From contig JAOAIP010000035.1 of the NCBI GenBank assembly GCA_026414605.1, positions 36,379 to 100,378 of the forward strand: DNA of 64,000 nucleotides, written 5' to 3'. A model generated the notes under the pieces. The model was not told the DNA's origin, did not search any database, and was given only the letters and a program-made list of their open reading frames with translations. The translations under genes were made by a program, and so were the position numbers. Positions 53,861 to 64,000 of this stretch are shown piece after piece. The stretch comes from Bacteroidia bacterium (GTDB taxonomy: Bacteria; Bacteroidota; Bacteroidia; B-17B0; Aurantibacillaceae). How positions within the stretch are numbered: position 1 is the first letter of the stretch; the number at the start of each line of letters is the position of its first letter.

Positions 53861-54799
53861 TTATAGGAACCTCGGATTGATTACGGCTGTATTGTTTTTG
53901 GGGCGAATATCCCACCCTATCATTATTTCGTGCGTAGGACCTAAAAGTTTACTTGTATTGGCACCTCTATCATAAGAATAACCTATTTTAAATTGTGACG
54001 TTACTATGATTTGAGTTAAGAAACCACCCCCATATCCGCCTCTTAAAAACACGCCCAACCATAATCTATTTTTTATTCGTGTATTTAACGACAAGTCGCC
54101 TTTGTAGATTTTTCTCACACCTTGTTGCATATAATTTACATTGATAAGAAAATTATCATTAATAAAAAAGGATTTACCTATGGTAAAAAAGTTGTGAGGT
54201 GAAAGTGTGTACATAATACTCTGCATACTACCAGATAATTGCCAATTATCCTGAATAATTCTTGCTTGATTTAAATGAGTAACACTCCACCCAACATAAA
54301 ACGATCGGGTGTAAATGTATATTCCCGCATCTATATCTAATACTGTTTTTTGATAATTATTGAGTAAAATAAAACTATTATCGTTTCCATCTTTGTATTC
54401 TGTTTTATTCAAATTAAATTGATAATTAATAGCCCCTGCACGAGTACCAAAAGATAATTTCCATTTAGAAGTGATAGGTAATATGTAAGAAATACTTCCA
54501 TAAGCAGCAGAAGTAGTTCTGGCGCCAATTCGGTCGTTCATAGCCGCTATACCGTATCCTAATCGGTATTTTTTAATAGGGGCGTGCAGAGATAGATAAG
54601 CCGTTTGTGGAGCACCTGGAAAACTCACCCATTGATTTCTCAAAGACGCTACAATAGCCATAGCATCACGCGTACCTGTGTAGGCAGGATTAATCACTAA
54701 TTGATTAAATAAATACATATTGTACTGAGGATCTTGTTGTGAAAAACCTTTTAAGTAAATAACTATCAAAAGCATTAGAAACAAATATATTCTTTTCAT
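53861..54799 (-). CDS. PorP/SprF family T9SS membrane protein
   Basis: 312 residues from the ATG at 54799 (MKRIYLFLMLLIVIYLKGFS signal peptide); the longer frame adds 37 residues without a signal. The hallmark DPQYNMYLFNQLVINPAYTG follows the signal, then an outer-membrane barrel (GYGIAAMNDRIGARTTSAAY, GTRAGAINYQF, LWLGVFLRGGYGGGF, FKIGYSYDRG). PorP/SprF proteins work with T9SS in surface localisation of type B cargos. The preceding gene encodes such a cargo and the next gene is the PorE-like protein, the usual trio. Confidence 0.92.
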   Translation of the reverse strand: MKRIYLFLMLLIVIYLKGFSQQDPQYNMYLFNQLVINPAYTGTRDAMAIVASLRNQWVSFPGAPQTAYLSLHAPIKKYRLGYGIAAMNDRIGARTTSAAYGSISYILPITSKWKLSFGTRAGAINYQFNLNKTEYKDGNDNSFILLNNYQKTVLDIDAGIYIYTRSFYVGWSVTHLNQARIIQDNWQLSGSMQSIMYTLSPHNFFTIGKSFFINDNFLINVNYMQQGVRKIYKGDLSLNTRIKNRLWLGVFLRGGYGGGFLTQIIVTSQFKIGYSYDRGANTSKLLGPTHEIMIGWDIRPKNNTAVINPRFL

Positions 54800-54968
54800 T
54801 GTATAAAGTTTACATTTTTTCATCTTGATCTTTATTGGGGAAATTCTAATATAAATGTCAAGGATTGTAAAATGGTTGAAAGATATTGTTTTCGTGTATA
54901 TCCATTCCATCTGTTTTATCTGTGCCTATTAAATTTGCTGTTATAAAAATTTTTCTACTTAAAATACA

Positions 54969-55742
54969 TTAATTATTTATCAATTCCACAAATCCTTTGA
55001 ATAGGTCTTTCTTTTTACCATTTAAATCAATTAAGTAAAAATAAGTGCCTGATGGAACATTAATAGGATATTTTTTGCTCCCCCAAGCATTCTCTTGATT
55101 ATTGTAGTTTTTGATATGCACAATTTCTTGTCCCCAGCGGTTAAAAATAAAAACCTCATTGTCGGGATATTCTTCAATGTTTTCTATATAAAAAGCATCG
55201 TTTTGTCCATCATTGTTGGGACTAATGTAAGTGAATGGCTTAATTTTACAAGGATTTGTAGATGGAAAAACAATCAAATTGCTAATAGAAACAGTATCAA
55301 TGGCTTGAGTACCCGAATAAGCAATAATCATTACGCTGTAGGTGCCAGGGGCTAAGTTGCTTAAGGTATCACAATCTTTGGTAGGGCAAAGGGAAGTATC
55401 ACTCCACCAAAACTCGTAATAAATACTCTGCGGCTCAATACCCGTATGATATTTTTGGATAATAATACTACCATCGTTTTTACCAACACAAGAAACAGGG
55501 GATACAGAATGATTAGCCAATAATTTGAATTTACCATAATCGGGTTGTAAAAAGCCCTGAGTGATGGTAGTAGTTCCATCAGAAATAGTAGTGATGAGGG
55601 GCTCACTGATATTAAAAGCCATTACTACACCTCCCGTGCTTCCTTCTCCTCCTGCAGAATTTAATACATACGGCAAGATGGATTGGGTATAGCCCATTTT
55701 GAAAAAAAATAAATAAACTACAAAGAAAAAAATCGGCTTCAT
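54969..55742 (-). CDS. T9SS cargo with type B sorting domain
   Basis: 257 residues. A signal peptide (MKPIFFFVVYLFFFKMGYTQ), a short beta-rich body (FNISEPLITTISDGTTTITQ, VGKNDGSIII), and a C-terminal ~85-residue gliding/CHU_C type B domain: FTYISPNNDGQNDAFYIENI, EVFIFNRWGQEIVHI, NVPSGTYFYLIDLNGKK. The type B domain is exported by T9SS with an SprF-like partner, which is encoded just downstream. It starts 10 bases after the big adhesin gene. Confidence 0.92.
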   Translation of the reverse strand: MKPIFFFVVYLFFFKMGYTQSILPYVLNSAGGEGSTGGVVMAFNISEPLITTISDGTTTITQGFLQPDYGKFKLLANHSVSPVSCVGKNDGSIIIQKYHTGIEPQSIYYEFWWSDTSLCPTKDCDTLSNLAPGTYSVMIIAYSGTQAIDTVSISNLIVFPSTNPCKIKPFTYISPNNDGQNDAFYIENIEEYPDNEVFIFNRWGQEIVHIKNYNNQENAWGSKKYPINVPSGTYFYLIDLNGKKKDLFKGFVELINN

Positions 55743-55752
55743 AAATAAATTT

Positions 55753-58137
55753 TTAGTCGGTTTCGCTTTTTTGATAAATTACCATTATTTTGCCTATTTT
55801 AAGTGTAGTAGCAGTAGGCCCAGGGTATTCTATTCCAATTCTAATAGAATATGCCCAAGTACTATTATTAACAACTTCAAAAGGAGAAAGAGCACCTCCT
55901 ATTTGTTGAATATTCGAGTTAGAACCTGATGTACTCAACCCAGGAGTAAGTAATATTTGATTACCATAAGAAGTACCAGGTTGATAGTCATTTTTAAATA
56001 TTTGAATTTGTGAAATATTATAAGTTCCATCATTGTCAATTACATGTGCATAAATAGCGGTAATGGTAGCGTTTTGTGGTAACATGAGAGGGGTCTGGTA
56101 ATAACAAATATAACCTACGCTTAAAATACCTGTTCCAACTGGTGCTGGACCCATCAACCCAGCTACTATTGTATAAGAAACAGTTGAATTTTCAGGAGAA
56201 AATACAGACGGATGGATAGAAAGGGTATAAGTTTTTGGAGAAGTATATTTATAAGAGTTTGTACCAGGAATATCAATGTCTCCAATAACAGATAATTTGC
56301 TTGTTGGGTTATTAGTATTAATTCCCACATTCCCGGATCCCGAAAACACGGCAATGGGAGCAATTGAGGAAACGGATGATACAAATAATGCCGGTGCTGT
56401 GTTTGCTCCAGATGTAACATAAAACCGTCCTGCGCTGCCGTTCGCCCCCGTACTTGCAGCATATATCGCGGCATCATTTGGATTTGAACTATAAACGTTG
56501 GTATAAATTCCATAATTATTAGTTGAACCGTTAGCCGCATAAAAATATCCTCCATAATTGGTTCCTGTAGCGCCGGTAGCGGAAGCGTCGATGCCAATGT
56601 TGTATTGTGCACTTGATGTAACAACTCCCTTTAAAGCAACCGCAGTTACGGAAGATGACCCGTTTACTTGAAAATATCCTCCGGAAATATCTGATCCACC
56701 TGTAGATTGTGCTTTCACGGATATGGCAGATCCCATGCTTGATGACCCTGTATACGTATAATTAACGCCGGCTGCAACGTCAAATGTGCCGGTATGTGAA
56801 ACATGAAGCGGATATGAAGGTGAAAAACCGGGCGGACCAATTCCCACTTCTCCTGTTGGAGATATTCGCATCCGTTCAAAGTTATTGGTCTTAAAAATAA
56901 GAGGATAATTTGTTGTAGTACCTAAAAAGTTAGTGGATGTACTAATAGCATTACCACTTAAACTCCAAGCATTATTTTGAATAGCAGGTAGGATATTAAT
57001 GTTTGCTGTATCAAAAGCACTACCTTGATTGATAGTAATAGTAGTAACGCCTGATGTAGATGAATTGGCAGATAGTGTAGGAGAGGGGACATTAACAGTA
57101 AAAGTACTGGAAGAAGAGCCATTTGGGGAAACACTTGCTATACCTGAACCGTAAAGCGTTACAGAACTAGGTGGAAAAGTTAAGGTTTGCGATGTGCTTG
57201 ATGTTCCTTGTGAAAGAGAAAATGTAGCTTGACCAGGAGTTGATTGTATGATATTTAAAGTAGGTGAAGGTACATCAATAATAAAACTATTACCGCTTAC
57301 AGGATTAACATTAGCAATGCCTTGTCCAATGATAGTTGGCGTAGGTGCAGTAGGGAGTATAACAGTATTTCCCCCACTAATAGAAAGAGTATCTCCCGAA
57401 ATAGAAAGAGTGGGTGTTGTAGTTACTATATAATTAGGGTAAGTACCTGTGATTTTTGTAATTCCATCAGAAGATGTAAACGATGGCGGGGTGGCTGAAA
57501 TGGTAAAAGCATTCCCCGAAGGTGGAAAAACAGAGACAATAGATGGTGAGGCAGAAGTGATACTAATAGAAGGTGATGGAGGTGCAGGGAAATCAATTTG
57601 TACAGAAGAAGTATTGCTGCCTTGTGTCAATGTCAACGTAGTGCTAGTAGCAGAAGTATTTGAAGAAATTGAAATAGGAGGTGCATTTTGAGTTGTATAA
57701 GAACCAAAAGCAATCGCACTAGAGTAACTGCTTTTACTATATAAAGCATAAGGCACAGAGAGTAATTGTTGAGTACCTATTGAAGTATATGCACTTCCAC
57801 CATTAGGGTCCATTAGTACTTCTAAAAAATAGGGTCCATTATTCCAAAGAATTAATTGAAATGCAGTAGAATTAGTACTCCCAATTTGTAAACTAAACAA
57901 GCCCAAACTATTGGTTGTAACAGCATGTGTTTCTGTAAAAACAACCGGACCATTAAATGCCCCCTGATGTATTTTTAATTGAATACCAATAGGTTGATTC
58001 ACTAATGGATTACCACTCGCATCTCTGGCTATACCTTGATAAAAGATAAGTTCCGGTGGTGAAGTTTGTGCATTCACTAATGTTGCCAATAAAAATAAAA
58101 ATAGGACACAACTTCCAATAAAAGTTTTTGTTTTCAT
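55753..58137 (-). CDS. large modular surface/tail-fibre-like protein
   Basis: 794 residues from the ATG at 58137 with signal peptide (MKTKTFIGSCVLFLFLLATL). The N-terminal ~25-140 domain (ELIFYQGIARDASGNPLV, LEVLMDPNGGSAYTSIGTQQ) is common in Bacteroidota cell-surface proteins with tail-fibre ends. Residues ~140-430 are Ser/Thr/Pro-rich beta repeats (SITSASPSIVSVFPPSGN, STFTVNVPSPTLSANSST). At ~445-630 a fibre-like domain (RMRISPTGEVGIG, VNYTYTGSSSMGSAISVKAQ) precedes a C-terminal region. No CTD type A or B is seen. A GC-rich stretch (56330-56880) stands out. Putative adhesin, first gene of the operon. Confidence 0.8.
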   Translation of the reverse strand: MKTKTFIGSCVLFLFLLATLVNAQTSPPELIFYQGIARDASGNPLVNQPIGIQLKIHQGAFNGPVVFTETHAVTTNSLGLFSLQIGSTNSTAFQLILWNNGPYFLEVLMDPNGGSAYTSIGTQQLLSVPYALYSKSSYSSAIAFGSYTTQNAPPISISSNTSATSTTLTLTQGSNTSSVQIDFPAPPSPSISITSASPSIVSVFPPSGNAFTISATPPSFTSSDGITKITGTYPNYIVTTTPTLSISGDTLSISGGNTVILPTAPTPTIIGQGIANVNPVSGNSFIIDVPSPTLNIIQSTPGQATFSLSQGTSSTSQTLTFPPSSVTLYGSGIASVSPNGSSSSTFTVNVPSPTLSANSSTSGVTTITINQGSAFDTANINILPAIQNNAWSLSGNAISTSTNFLGTTTNYPLIFKTNNFERMRISPTGEVGIGPPGFSPSYPLHVSHTGTFDVAAGVNYTYTGSSSMGSAISVKAQSTGGSDISGGYFQVNGSSSVTAVALKGVVTSSAQYNIGIDASATGATGTNYGGYFYAANGSTNNYGIYTNVYSSNPNDAAIYAASTGANGSAGRFYVTSGANTAPALFVSSVSSIAPIAVFSGSGNVGINTNNPTSKLSVIGDIDIPGTNSYKYTSPKTYTLSIHPSVFSPENSTVSYTIVAGLMGPAPVGTGILSVGYICYYQTPLMLPQNATITAIYAHVIDNDGTYNISQIQIFKNDYQPGTSYGNQILLTPGLSTSGSNSNIQQIGGALSPFEVVNNSTWAYSIRIGIEYPGPTATTLKIGKIMVIYQKSETD

Positions 58138-58153
58138 ACCTATGATTTTTTTG

Positions 58154-58161
58154 CAAATATA
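58154..58161 (-). promoter_or_regulatory. -7 box of the T9SS surface operon
   Basis: TATATTTG on the minus strand, 16 bases before the 58137 ATG, an exact TAnnTTTG match. It supports both the start choice and transcription of the five-gene operon from here. Confidence 0.6.
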
Positions 58162-58439
58162 AAGAATTTTTTTGCCAATATAAAACAAAAAGTGCCGTAG
58201 GCAAAATTTTTTGTTTGGGTTACTACTCATATACTTCAAACTTAATTATAAAGAAAATAATTAGTTGAAAGTTCAAAGTGAAAAGTAACTTGTTTTGTAA
58301 GGATGGATTTTTTCTCTTTCATTCAAAAAACAAATTTGGCATCTTAAAAGAAGAGTTGAGAAACAACTAAGAGGCAAACAAAAATCAGCAGCAAATTTGC
58401 ATAATACTAAAAAAATATATTTATTTGCCGCCGCAAATT
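58162..58439. repeat. intergenic with REP half-copy and AAAGT run
   Basis: Between the operon promoter and tRNA-Met. GTGCCGTAGGC (minus-strand palindrome half, ~58192) resembles the REP palindromes at 23307, and 58262-58290 is an AAAGT-type run. No gene is seen. Confidence 0.4.
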
Positions 58440-58513
58440 GGCGGGATAGCTCAGATGGTCAGAGCGCAGGATTCATAACCCTGAGGTCACGGGTTCAATT
58501 CCCGTTCCCGCCA
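58440..58513 (+). tRNA. tRNA-Met, elongator (anticodon CAT)
   Basis: 74 nt without encoded CCA: acceptor GGCGGGA pairs with TCCCGCC; D arm GCTC/GAGC; anticodon loop TTCATAA; T arm ACGGGTTCAATTCCCGT. The G1-C72 pair and the lack of the GGG/CCC anticodon stem argue against initiator tRNA; a lysidine-modified Ile tRNA (CAT) is a less likely alternative. Confidence 0.9.
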
Positions 58514-59509
58514 CTACTCAACTTGTAGTTTTAACCATTCCATTGGGGCTTTATTAAAAATAATGTCTTTTTGTTCACTTGTTAAGGGAGATGTTCTCAC
58601 AAGTTCACCAGGAATGCTTTCCCCCAATGGAAAAGGATAATCAGAACCTTGCACGATTTTCTCAACGCCAATTTCATCTATAATATACTGCAATAATTTG
58701 TGATCGCAGGTGTGTGAATCTACCCAAAATTTTCCAAGATAATGACGAGGGTTATTAGGATTATCTATGGCCACTAAATCGGGGCGACATTCCCATCCGT
58801 GTTCTATTCTTCCAATAGTAGGAATAAAAGACCCGCCACCGTGGGCAAAACAAACTCTTAATTGGGGATGTTTATCAAAAACACCACTAAATATCATATT
58901 TGCAATAGCACGGGCTGTTTCTGCCGGCATCCCAACCAACCAAGGTAACCAGTATTTAGTGATGTATTCTTGCCCCATCATTTCCCAAGGATGGATAAAC
59001 AAAGCCATATCTAAACTTTCACAGGCAGCAAAAAACTCTCCAAACTCTTGCTCGGTCAAATTTTTTTGATTGACATTGCTGCCTATTTGCACACCTTTGA
59101 AACCAATAGATTTGCAACGTTCTAATTCTTGAATAGCCAAATTAATATCTTGTAATGGCACTGTGGCTAATCCCACAAATTTTTTTGAATATTGATGAAT
59201 TATTTCTGCAATATGATCGTTTAAAAATTGTGCTACTTTCAAGCCATCTTTGGGCTTTGCCCAATAACTGAACATTACAGGAATAGTAGATAATACTTGT
59301 ATGTCTATCTTAAATTTTTCCATTTCTTCTAATCTTACCGACACATCCCAACAATTAATGTCTATTTCTCTAAATTTTTTATCGCCTTGTATCATCCATG
59401 CTTTTTTAGGATGATGGTGCTGTAATTGTATAAATTCTCCATAACCAAATTCTTTTGAAAAATCAGGTAATTGGGGCGGAATAATATGTGTGTGAATATC
59501 TATTATCAT
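58514..59509 (-). CDS. ACMSD-like amidohydrolase/decarboxylase
   Basis: 331 residues of the amidohydrolase-2 fold. Zinc ligands include HTHII at the N-terminus (DIHTHII, residues 3-9), HPWEMMG, the His in RVCFAHGGG and Asp in VQGSDYPFPLGE. FWVDSHTCDHKLLQYII and the His/Trp pattern match 2-amino-3-carboxymuconate-6-semialdehyde decarboxylase of the kynurenine/3-hydroxyanthranilate route. No other kynurenine gene is in the window. It converges on tRNA-Met, with its stop touching the end of the tRNA gene. Confidence 0.85.
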   Translation of the reverse strand: MIIDIHTHIIPPQLPDFSKEFGYGEFIQLQHHHPKKAWMIQGDKKFREIDINCWDVSVRLEEMEKFKIDIQVLSTIPVMFSYWAKPKDGLKVAQFLNDHIAEIIHQYSKKFVGLATVPLQDINLAIQELERCKSIGFKGVQIGSNVNQKNLTEQEFGEFFAACESLDMALFIHPWEMMGQEYITKYWLPWLVGMPAETARAIANMIFSGVFDKHPQLRVCFAHGGGSFIPTIGRIEHGWECRPDLVAIDNPNNPRHYLGKFWVDSHTCDHKLLQYIIDEIGVEKIVQGSDYPFPLGESIPGELVRTSPLTSEQKDIIFNKAPMEWLKLQVE

Positions 59510-61263
<1,754 letters not shown>

Positions 61264-61314
61264 TAAATTTAATATAAATAATTTTTATAAAAAGAAAAAT
61301 CAAATAAAAAATAT

Positions 61315-62640
61315 ATGGAAAGTTTGAAGAATAAATTTAGAGAAAAGTCCATGCAGTTGAGTGCCGAAATTAAAGATATGTTGGCTAAGCATGGTAATAT
61401 GAAATTAGGTGAATATACTATTGAACAGATATACTCGGGAATGAAAGGTGTTATTGGCTTAATTACGGAAACCTCAAAGTTAGACCCTATAGAAGGGATT
61501 CGTTTTAGAGGATATTCTATTCCCGAATTACGACAATTATTGCCAAAAGCCAAAGACGGAAACGAACCATTACCAGAAGGGTTATTTTACTTGTTACTTA
61601 TTGGTGAGATTCCCACAGAAGAGGATGTAAAAAACATTACTATAGATTGGCAAAGAAGAAGTAATGTTCCCAAACATGTATTTGATGTGATTGACGAATT
61701 ACCGCTTGATGCACATCCAATGACCCAGTTTGTTACGGGTATTATGGCTATGCAAACAGAGTCAGTATTTGCAAAAGCATACGCCAGAGGTATTAGCAAA
61801 AAAGAATATTGGGAATATGCGTATGAAGATGCTATGAATTTAATTGCTCGTGTGCCAAGAGTAGCAGCGTATGTGTATCGTAGAAAATACAAAAACAATG
61901 TTCATATAGAACCAGATTACAATTTAGATTGGGCAGCCAATTTTGCCCATATGTTAGGATATTCAGATGTTAACTTTAAGAATTTAATGCGTTTGTATTT
62001 GACTATTCACGCAGATCACGAAGGCGGAAATGTATCTGCACATGCTACCCATCTTGTTGGTTCGGCATTAAGCGATCCTTATTTATCCTTAGCCGCAGGA
62101 TTAAATGGCTTAGCAGGTCCTTTGCATGGTCTTGCCAATCAAGAAGTAATCAAGTGGATTTTTCAATTAAAAGAAAATTTGGGAGGAGGGCTTCCTACCA
62201 AAGAACAAATTGCAGAATACATTAAAAAAACTTTAGCAGAGGGTAAGGTTGTACCAGGTTATGGACATGCTGTATTAAGAAAAACCGATCCTCGTTTTAT
62301 TGCTCAACAAGAGTTTTATAGAAACTATATCAAAAAAGATGATGTGTGTGAAATCGTTCAAATGATTTACGAAGTAGCACCGTCAATTCTTGAAGCCACA
62401 GGAAAAATTAAAAATCCATGGCCGAATGTAGATGCTCATTCGGGGGCTTTATTAGTTCATTATGGAATGTTTGAGTATGAATACTACACAGTATTGTTTG
62501 GTGTGTCACGTGCTTTGGGGGTATTAGCCAGTTTAGTATGGGATAGGGCATTAGGAATGCCAATAGAAAGACCAAGTTCTGTAACTACAGAATGGGTTAA
62601 AAATTACATTGCCAAACAATTAGCAGAACAAGCAAAATAA
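61315..62640 (+). CDS. gltA: citrate synthase (mitochondrial-like type)
   Basis: 441 residues. The catalytic triad is intact: His in HADHEGGNVSAHATH, His in PGYGHAVLRKTDPR, and Asp in NVDAHSGALLVHYG. The sequence SALSDPYLSLAAGLNGLAGP and the HADHEGGN motif follow the mitochondrial and Bacteroidota-type pattern more closely than the hexameric NADH-regulated enterobacterial enzyme; that is my reading of motifs, not an alignment. It makes citrate from acetyl-CoA and oxaloacetate. A strong terminator lies ~100 bases past the stop. Confidence 0.95.
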   Translation: MESLKNKFREKSMQLSAEIKDMLAKHGNMKLGEYTIEQIYSGMKGVIGLITETSKLDPIEGIRFRGYSIPELRQLLPKAKDGNEPLPEGLFYLLLIGEIPTEEDVKNITIDWQRRSNVPKHVFDVIDELPLDAHPMTQFVTGIMAMQTESVFAKAYARGISKKEYWEYAYEDAMNLIARVPRVAAYVYRRKYKNNVHIEPDYNLDWAANFAHMLGYSDVNFKNLMRLYLTIHADHEGGNVSAHATHLVGSALSDPYLSLAAGLNGLAGPLHGLANQEVIKWIFQLKENLGGGLPTKEQIAEYIKKTLAEGKVVPGYGHAVLRKTDPRFIAQQEFYRNYIKKDDVCEIVQMIYEVAPSILEATGKIKNPWPNVDAHSGALLVHYGMFEYEYYTVLFGVSRALGVLASLVWDRALGMPIERPSSVTTEWVKNYIAKQLAEQAK

Positions 62641-62738
62641 AGATATCAGCAAAGTATATTCTCAATTATTTAAGAGAAATAAAAAATTTAGGGCAAGAGT
62701 ATTGATTTGTTCTTTAAATGAAAATTATATTCTAAAAA

Positions 62739-62768
62739 AACTTACCATCGCAAGTGGTAAGTTTTTTT
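62739..62768 (+). terminator. intrinsic terminator of the citrate synthase gene
   Basis: A perfect 9-bp stem AACTTACCA / TGGTAAGTT with 7-base loop TCGCAAG and a T-run. It lies 99 bases after the stop and just before the glycosylase gene. Confidence 0.9.
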
Positions 62769-62786
62769 AATTTATAGAGATTGTTT

Positions 62787-63377
62787 ATGAAACTTAAAAA
62801 GGATTTTTATATAAGGGAGAATGTTGTACAGATTGCTAATGATTTATTAGGAAAGATATTAGTTACAAAAGTAGATGGGAAAATCACTTCGGGAATTATT
62901 GTAGAAACCGAAGCATACAACGGCATTTATGATAAGGCATGTCATGCGTATGGTGGGAGAAAAACTGATCGTACAAAGGTAATGTACGAAGAAGGTGGAG
63001 TAAGTTATGTTTATTTTTGTTATGGAATGCACTATTTATTTAATGTAGTTACAAATAAAAAAGAAGTTCCCGATGCGGTTTTGATTAGAGGCATTATCCC
63101 TCTGAAAAATAAAAAATGGATATTTCAAAGAATTTCTGAGCGATCTCTTAAAAATGGTGTATTGAATGGGCCAGGAAAGGTAACCAAAGCCCTGGGTATA
63201 AATAAATCACTTAATGGAGTAAGTTTGTTAGGAAATCAAATTTGGATAGAAGATGATGGTATTCTTATTCCCCAAAATGACATTATAGTAGGTCCAAGAA
63301 TAGGCGTGGATTATGCTGGTGAAGATGCTTTATTACCTTATCGCTTTTTAGTAAAGAATATTGATAGTTGGATATAA
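62787..63377 (+). CDS. DNA-3-methyladenine glycosylase (MPG/AAG family)
   Basis: 196 residues from the ATG at 62787 (the frame opens at a TTG 6 bases earlier). MPG-fold markers: LLGKILVTKVDGKITSGIIVETEAYNGIYDKACHAYGGR (catalytic Glu in the VETEAY motif and the HAY element), GVSYVYFCYGMHYLFNVVTN, LNGPGKVTKALGI and GPRIGVDYAG. It excises alkylated purines such as 3-methyladenine in base excision repair. It has no obvious promoter box within 60 bases. Confidence 0.93.
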   Translation: MKLKKDFYIRENVVQIANDLLGKILVTKVDGKITSGIIVETEAYNGIYDKACHAYGGRKTDRTKVMYEEGGVSYVYFCYGMHYLFNVVTNKKEVPDAVLIRGIIPLKNKKWIFQRISERSLKNGVLNGPGKVTKALGINKSLNGVSLLGNQIWIEDDGILIPQNDIIVGPRIGVDYAGEDALLPYRFLVKNIDSWI

Positions 63378-63472
63378 TTTACGAAGTTGAAAAGGTAAAA
63401 GGTTTGAAAGTTATATTACTCACCCCCTTTTATTAGTAGAAAGTGGAAAGTTGAAAGTTAAATTTGAAGAAT

Positions 63473-63616
63473 ATGAAAATACAGAGATTTGAAGGGATCA
63501 TTGCTTGGCAAAGAGTAAAGTATTTGGAGGTCAGTATTTATACTGAATTTTCTGGAAATAAAGATTTTGGATTTAAAGATCAAATTCAGCGATCGGAAGA
63601 AACTTTCTACTTTTGA
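63473..63616 (+). pseudogene. truncated four-helix bundle (S23/IVP-type) protein gene
   Basis: 48 codons starting at an ATG. MKIQRFEGIIAWQRVKYLEV and GNKDFGFKDQIQRSEETFYF match the first two helices of the four-helix bundle/23S rRNA-intervening-sequence protein family, usually ~115-125 residues. The reading frame ends early inside an AAAGT-type run (ACTTTCTACTTTTGACTTTTAAC), which apparently replaced the rest. AAAGT runs flank both sides, as often seen with this mobile-like family. Not functional as it stands. Confidence 0.7.
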
Positions 63617-63635
63617 CTTTTAACTGAAGTTTGCA

Positions 63636-64000
63636 TGATTTACTCACCCCCTTTATTTCCCCCTCTCTAAATGAATTAGAGAGGGGGAACAATAGTAAGT
63701 AGAATAATACACATCACCCCTCTCTTTTGAAAAAGAGAGGGGATGGGGGTGAGTTGCGTGAGGGATGCGGAGGGCGGCGGCGAGCGAAGCGAGCCGCCGG
63801 CACTGCCTTGTGGCCATTATGAAGGAGATAGATACTATGAGAGTAGCATTAAACGATTGAAAATAGCGATAACAAAAGAACAAGAATGCCACAAGGATTG
63901 TTCGCCATCTATTTTTTATATCAAGGTGCTCACGAATGTGCTTAAATTATCATTTAAGCACATTTGCCGAAGCGATAGCGAAGCCCGTAGCAGCCCGACC
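63636..64000. repeat. intergenic repeat mosaic with hairpins, to window end
   Basis: Three parts. Hairpins CCCCCTCTCTAA.../...TTAGAGAGGGGG (63660-63688) and CCCCTCTCTTTTGAAAAAGAGAGGGG (63717-63742). A GC-rich element (63754-63807) is the inverted copy of 44440-44479 with a ~14-base insert (CGAGCGAAGCGAG). Then 63964-63996 is the inverted copy of 44290-44322. The ORF that can be drawn through this region is an artefact. Confidence 0.7.

Noticed and set aside
57449..57691. 80-aa plus-strand ORF inside the modular adhesin gene
   Set aside because: It is antisense to Ser/Thr/Pro repeats; the minus-strand reading frame explains the sequence.
58440..58513. tRNA-fMet
   Set aside because: The first base pair is G-C and the anticodon stem lacks the run of three G-C pairs of initiator tRNA.
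63653..63892. 79-aa minus-strand ORF
   Set aside because: It lies across hairpins and the inverted repeat; composition follows the repeats, not a gene.

Overview
The window is 64 kb of AT-rich chromosome from a member of the Bacteroidota, most likely a Chitinophagales/Sphingobacteriia-like lineage. Supporting evidence: a fused MurF-alanine racemase, gliding/type IX secretion (T9SS) genes (gldB, PorT-like, PorP/SprF-like, proteins with type A and type B sorting domains), BshC of bacillithiol synthesis, an ECF sigma factor with a membrane-spanning partner, and promoters of the Bacteroidota form TTTG-N20-TAnnTTTG, clearest before rpmH, the RRM gene and sod. Shine-Dalgarno sequences are weak or absent, so starts were chosen from family alignment, signal peptides and promoter position.

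Layout: 1-9084 housekeeping (cell wall, nucleoside salvage, a VWA protein/lipoprotein pair, hydroxyacyl-CoA dehydrogenase, RseP). 9355-15295 is an accessory island: three integron-like gene cassettes (9597-13833), each an ORF followed by a 134-136 nt attC-like site, bracketed by two copies of a 165-172 bp MITE-like repeat; a third MITE copy and a segmental duplication follow. 15912-22994 is a biosynthetic run (aroE, cdd, lpxD, ahcY, polyprenyl synthase). 23111-23398 is a REP-like palindrome cluster. 24983-29186 holds an ECF sigma factor, a candidate dual-membrane anti-sigma protein, a PKD lipoprotein and a T9SS cargo. 29382-36038 carries envelope and nucleotide salvage genes (SDR, GT9, tadA, bshC, upp). 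36111-37947 is a methyltransferase/HNH restriction pair next to tRNA-Thr. 37950-46289 has gldB, a PorT-like protein, nadE, fabI, rpmH, kup, folA and sod. 46373-50333 mixes methyltransferase, HTTM, SAM hydrolase-like and fRMsr genes. 50355-58137 is a T9SS surface operon. 58440-63377 has tRNA-Met, an ACMSD-like decarboxylase, enolase, citrate synthase and a DNA glycosylase. The last 600 bases are intergenic repeat mosaic.

The most unusual part is the cassette array. The first bases of cassettes 2 and 3 are exactly complementary to the R'' box of their own attC sites, as integron cassettes require, yet no integrase lies in the window. The cargo looks like defence: an Abi_C/HEPN protein, a small SRPBCC protein, and a 740-residue protein with two apparently degenerate nuclease-like domains. 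The rest is ordinary core genome interrupted by palindromic, GC-rich mosaic and AAAGT-array repeats.
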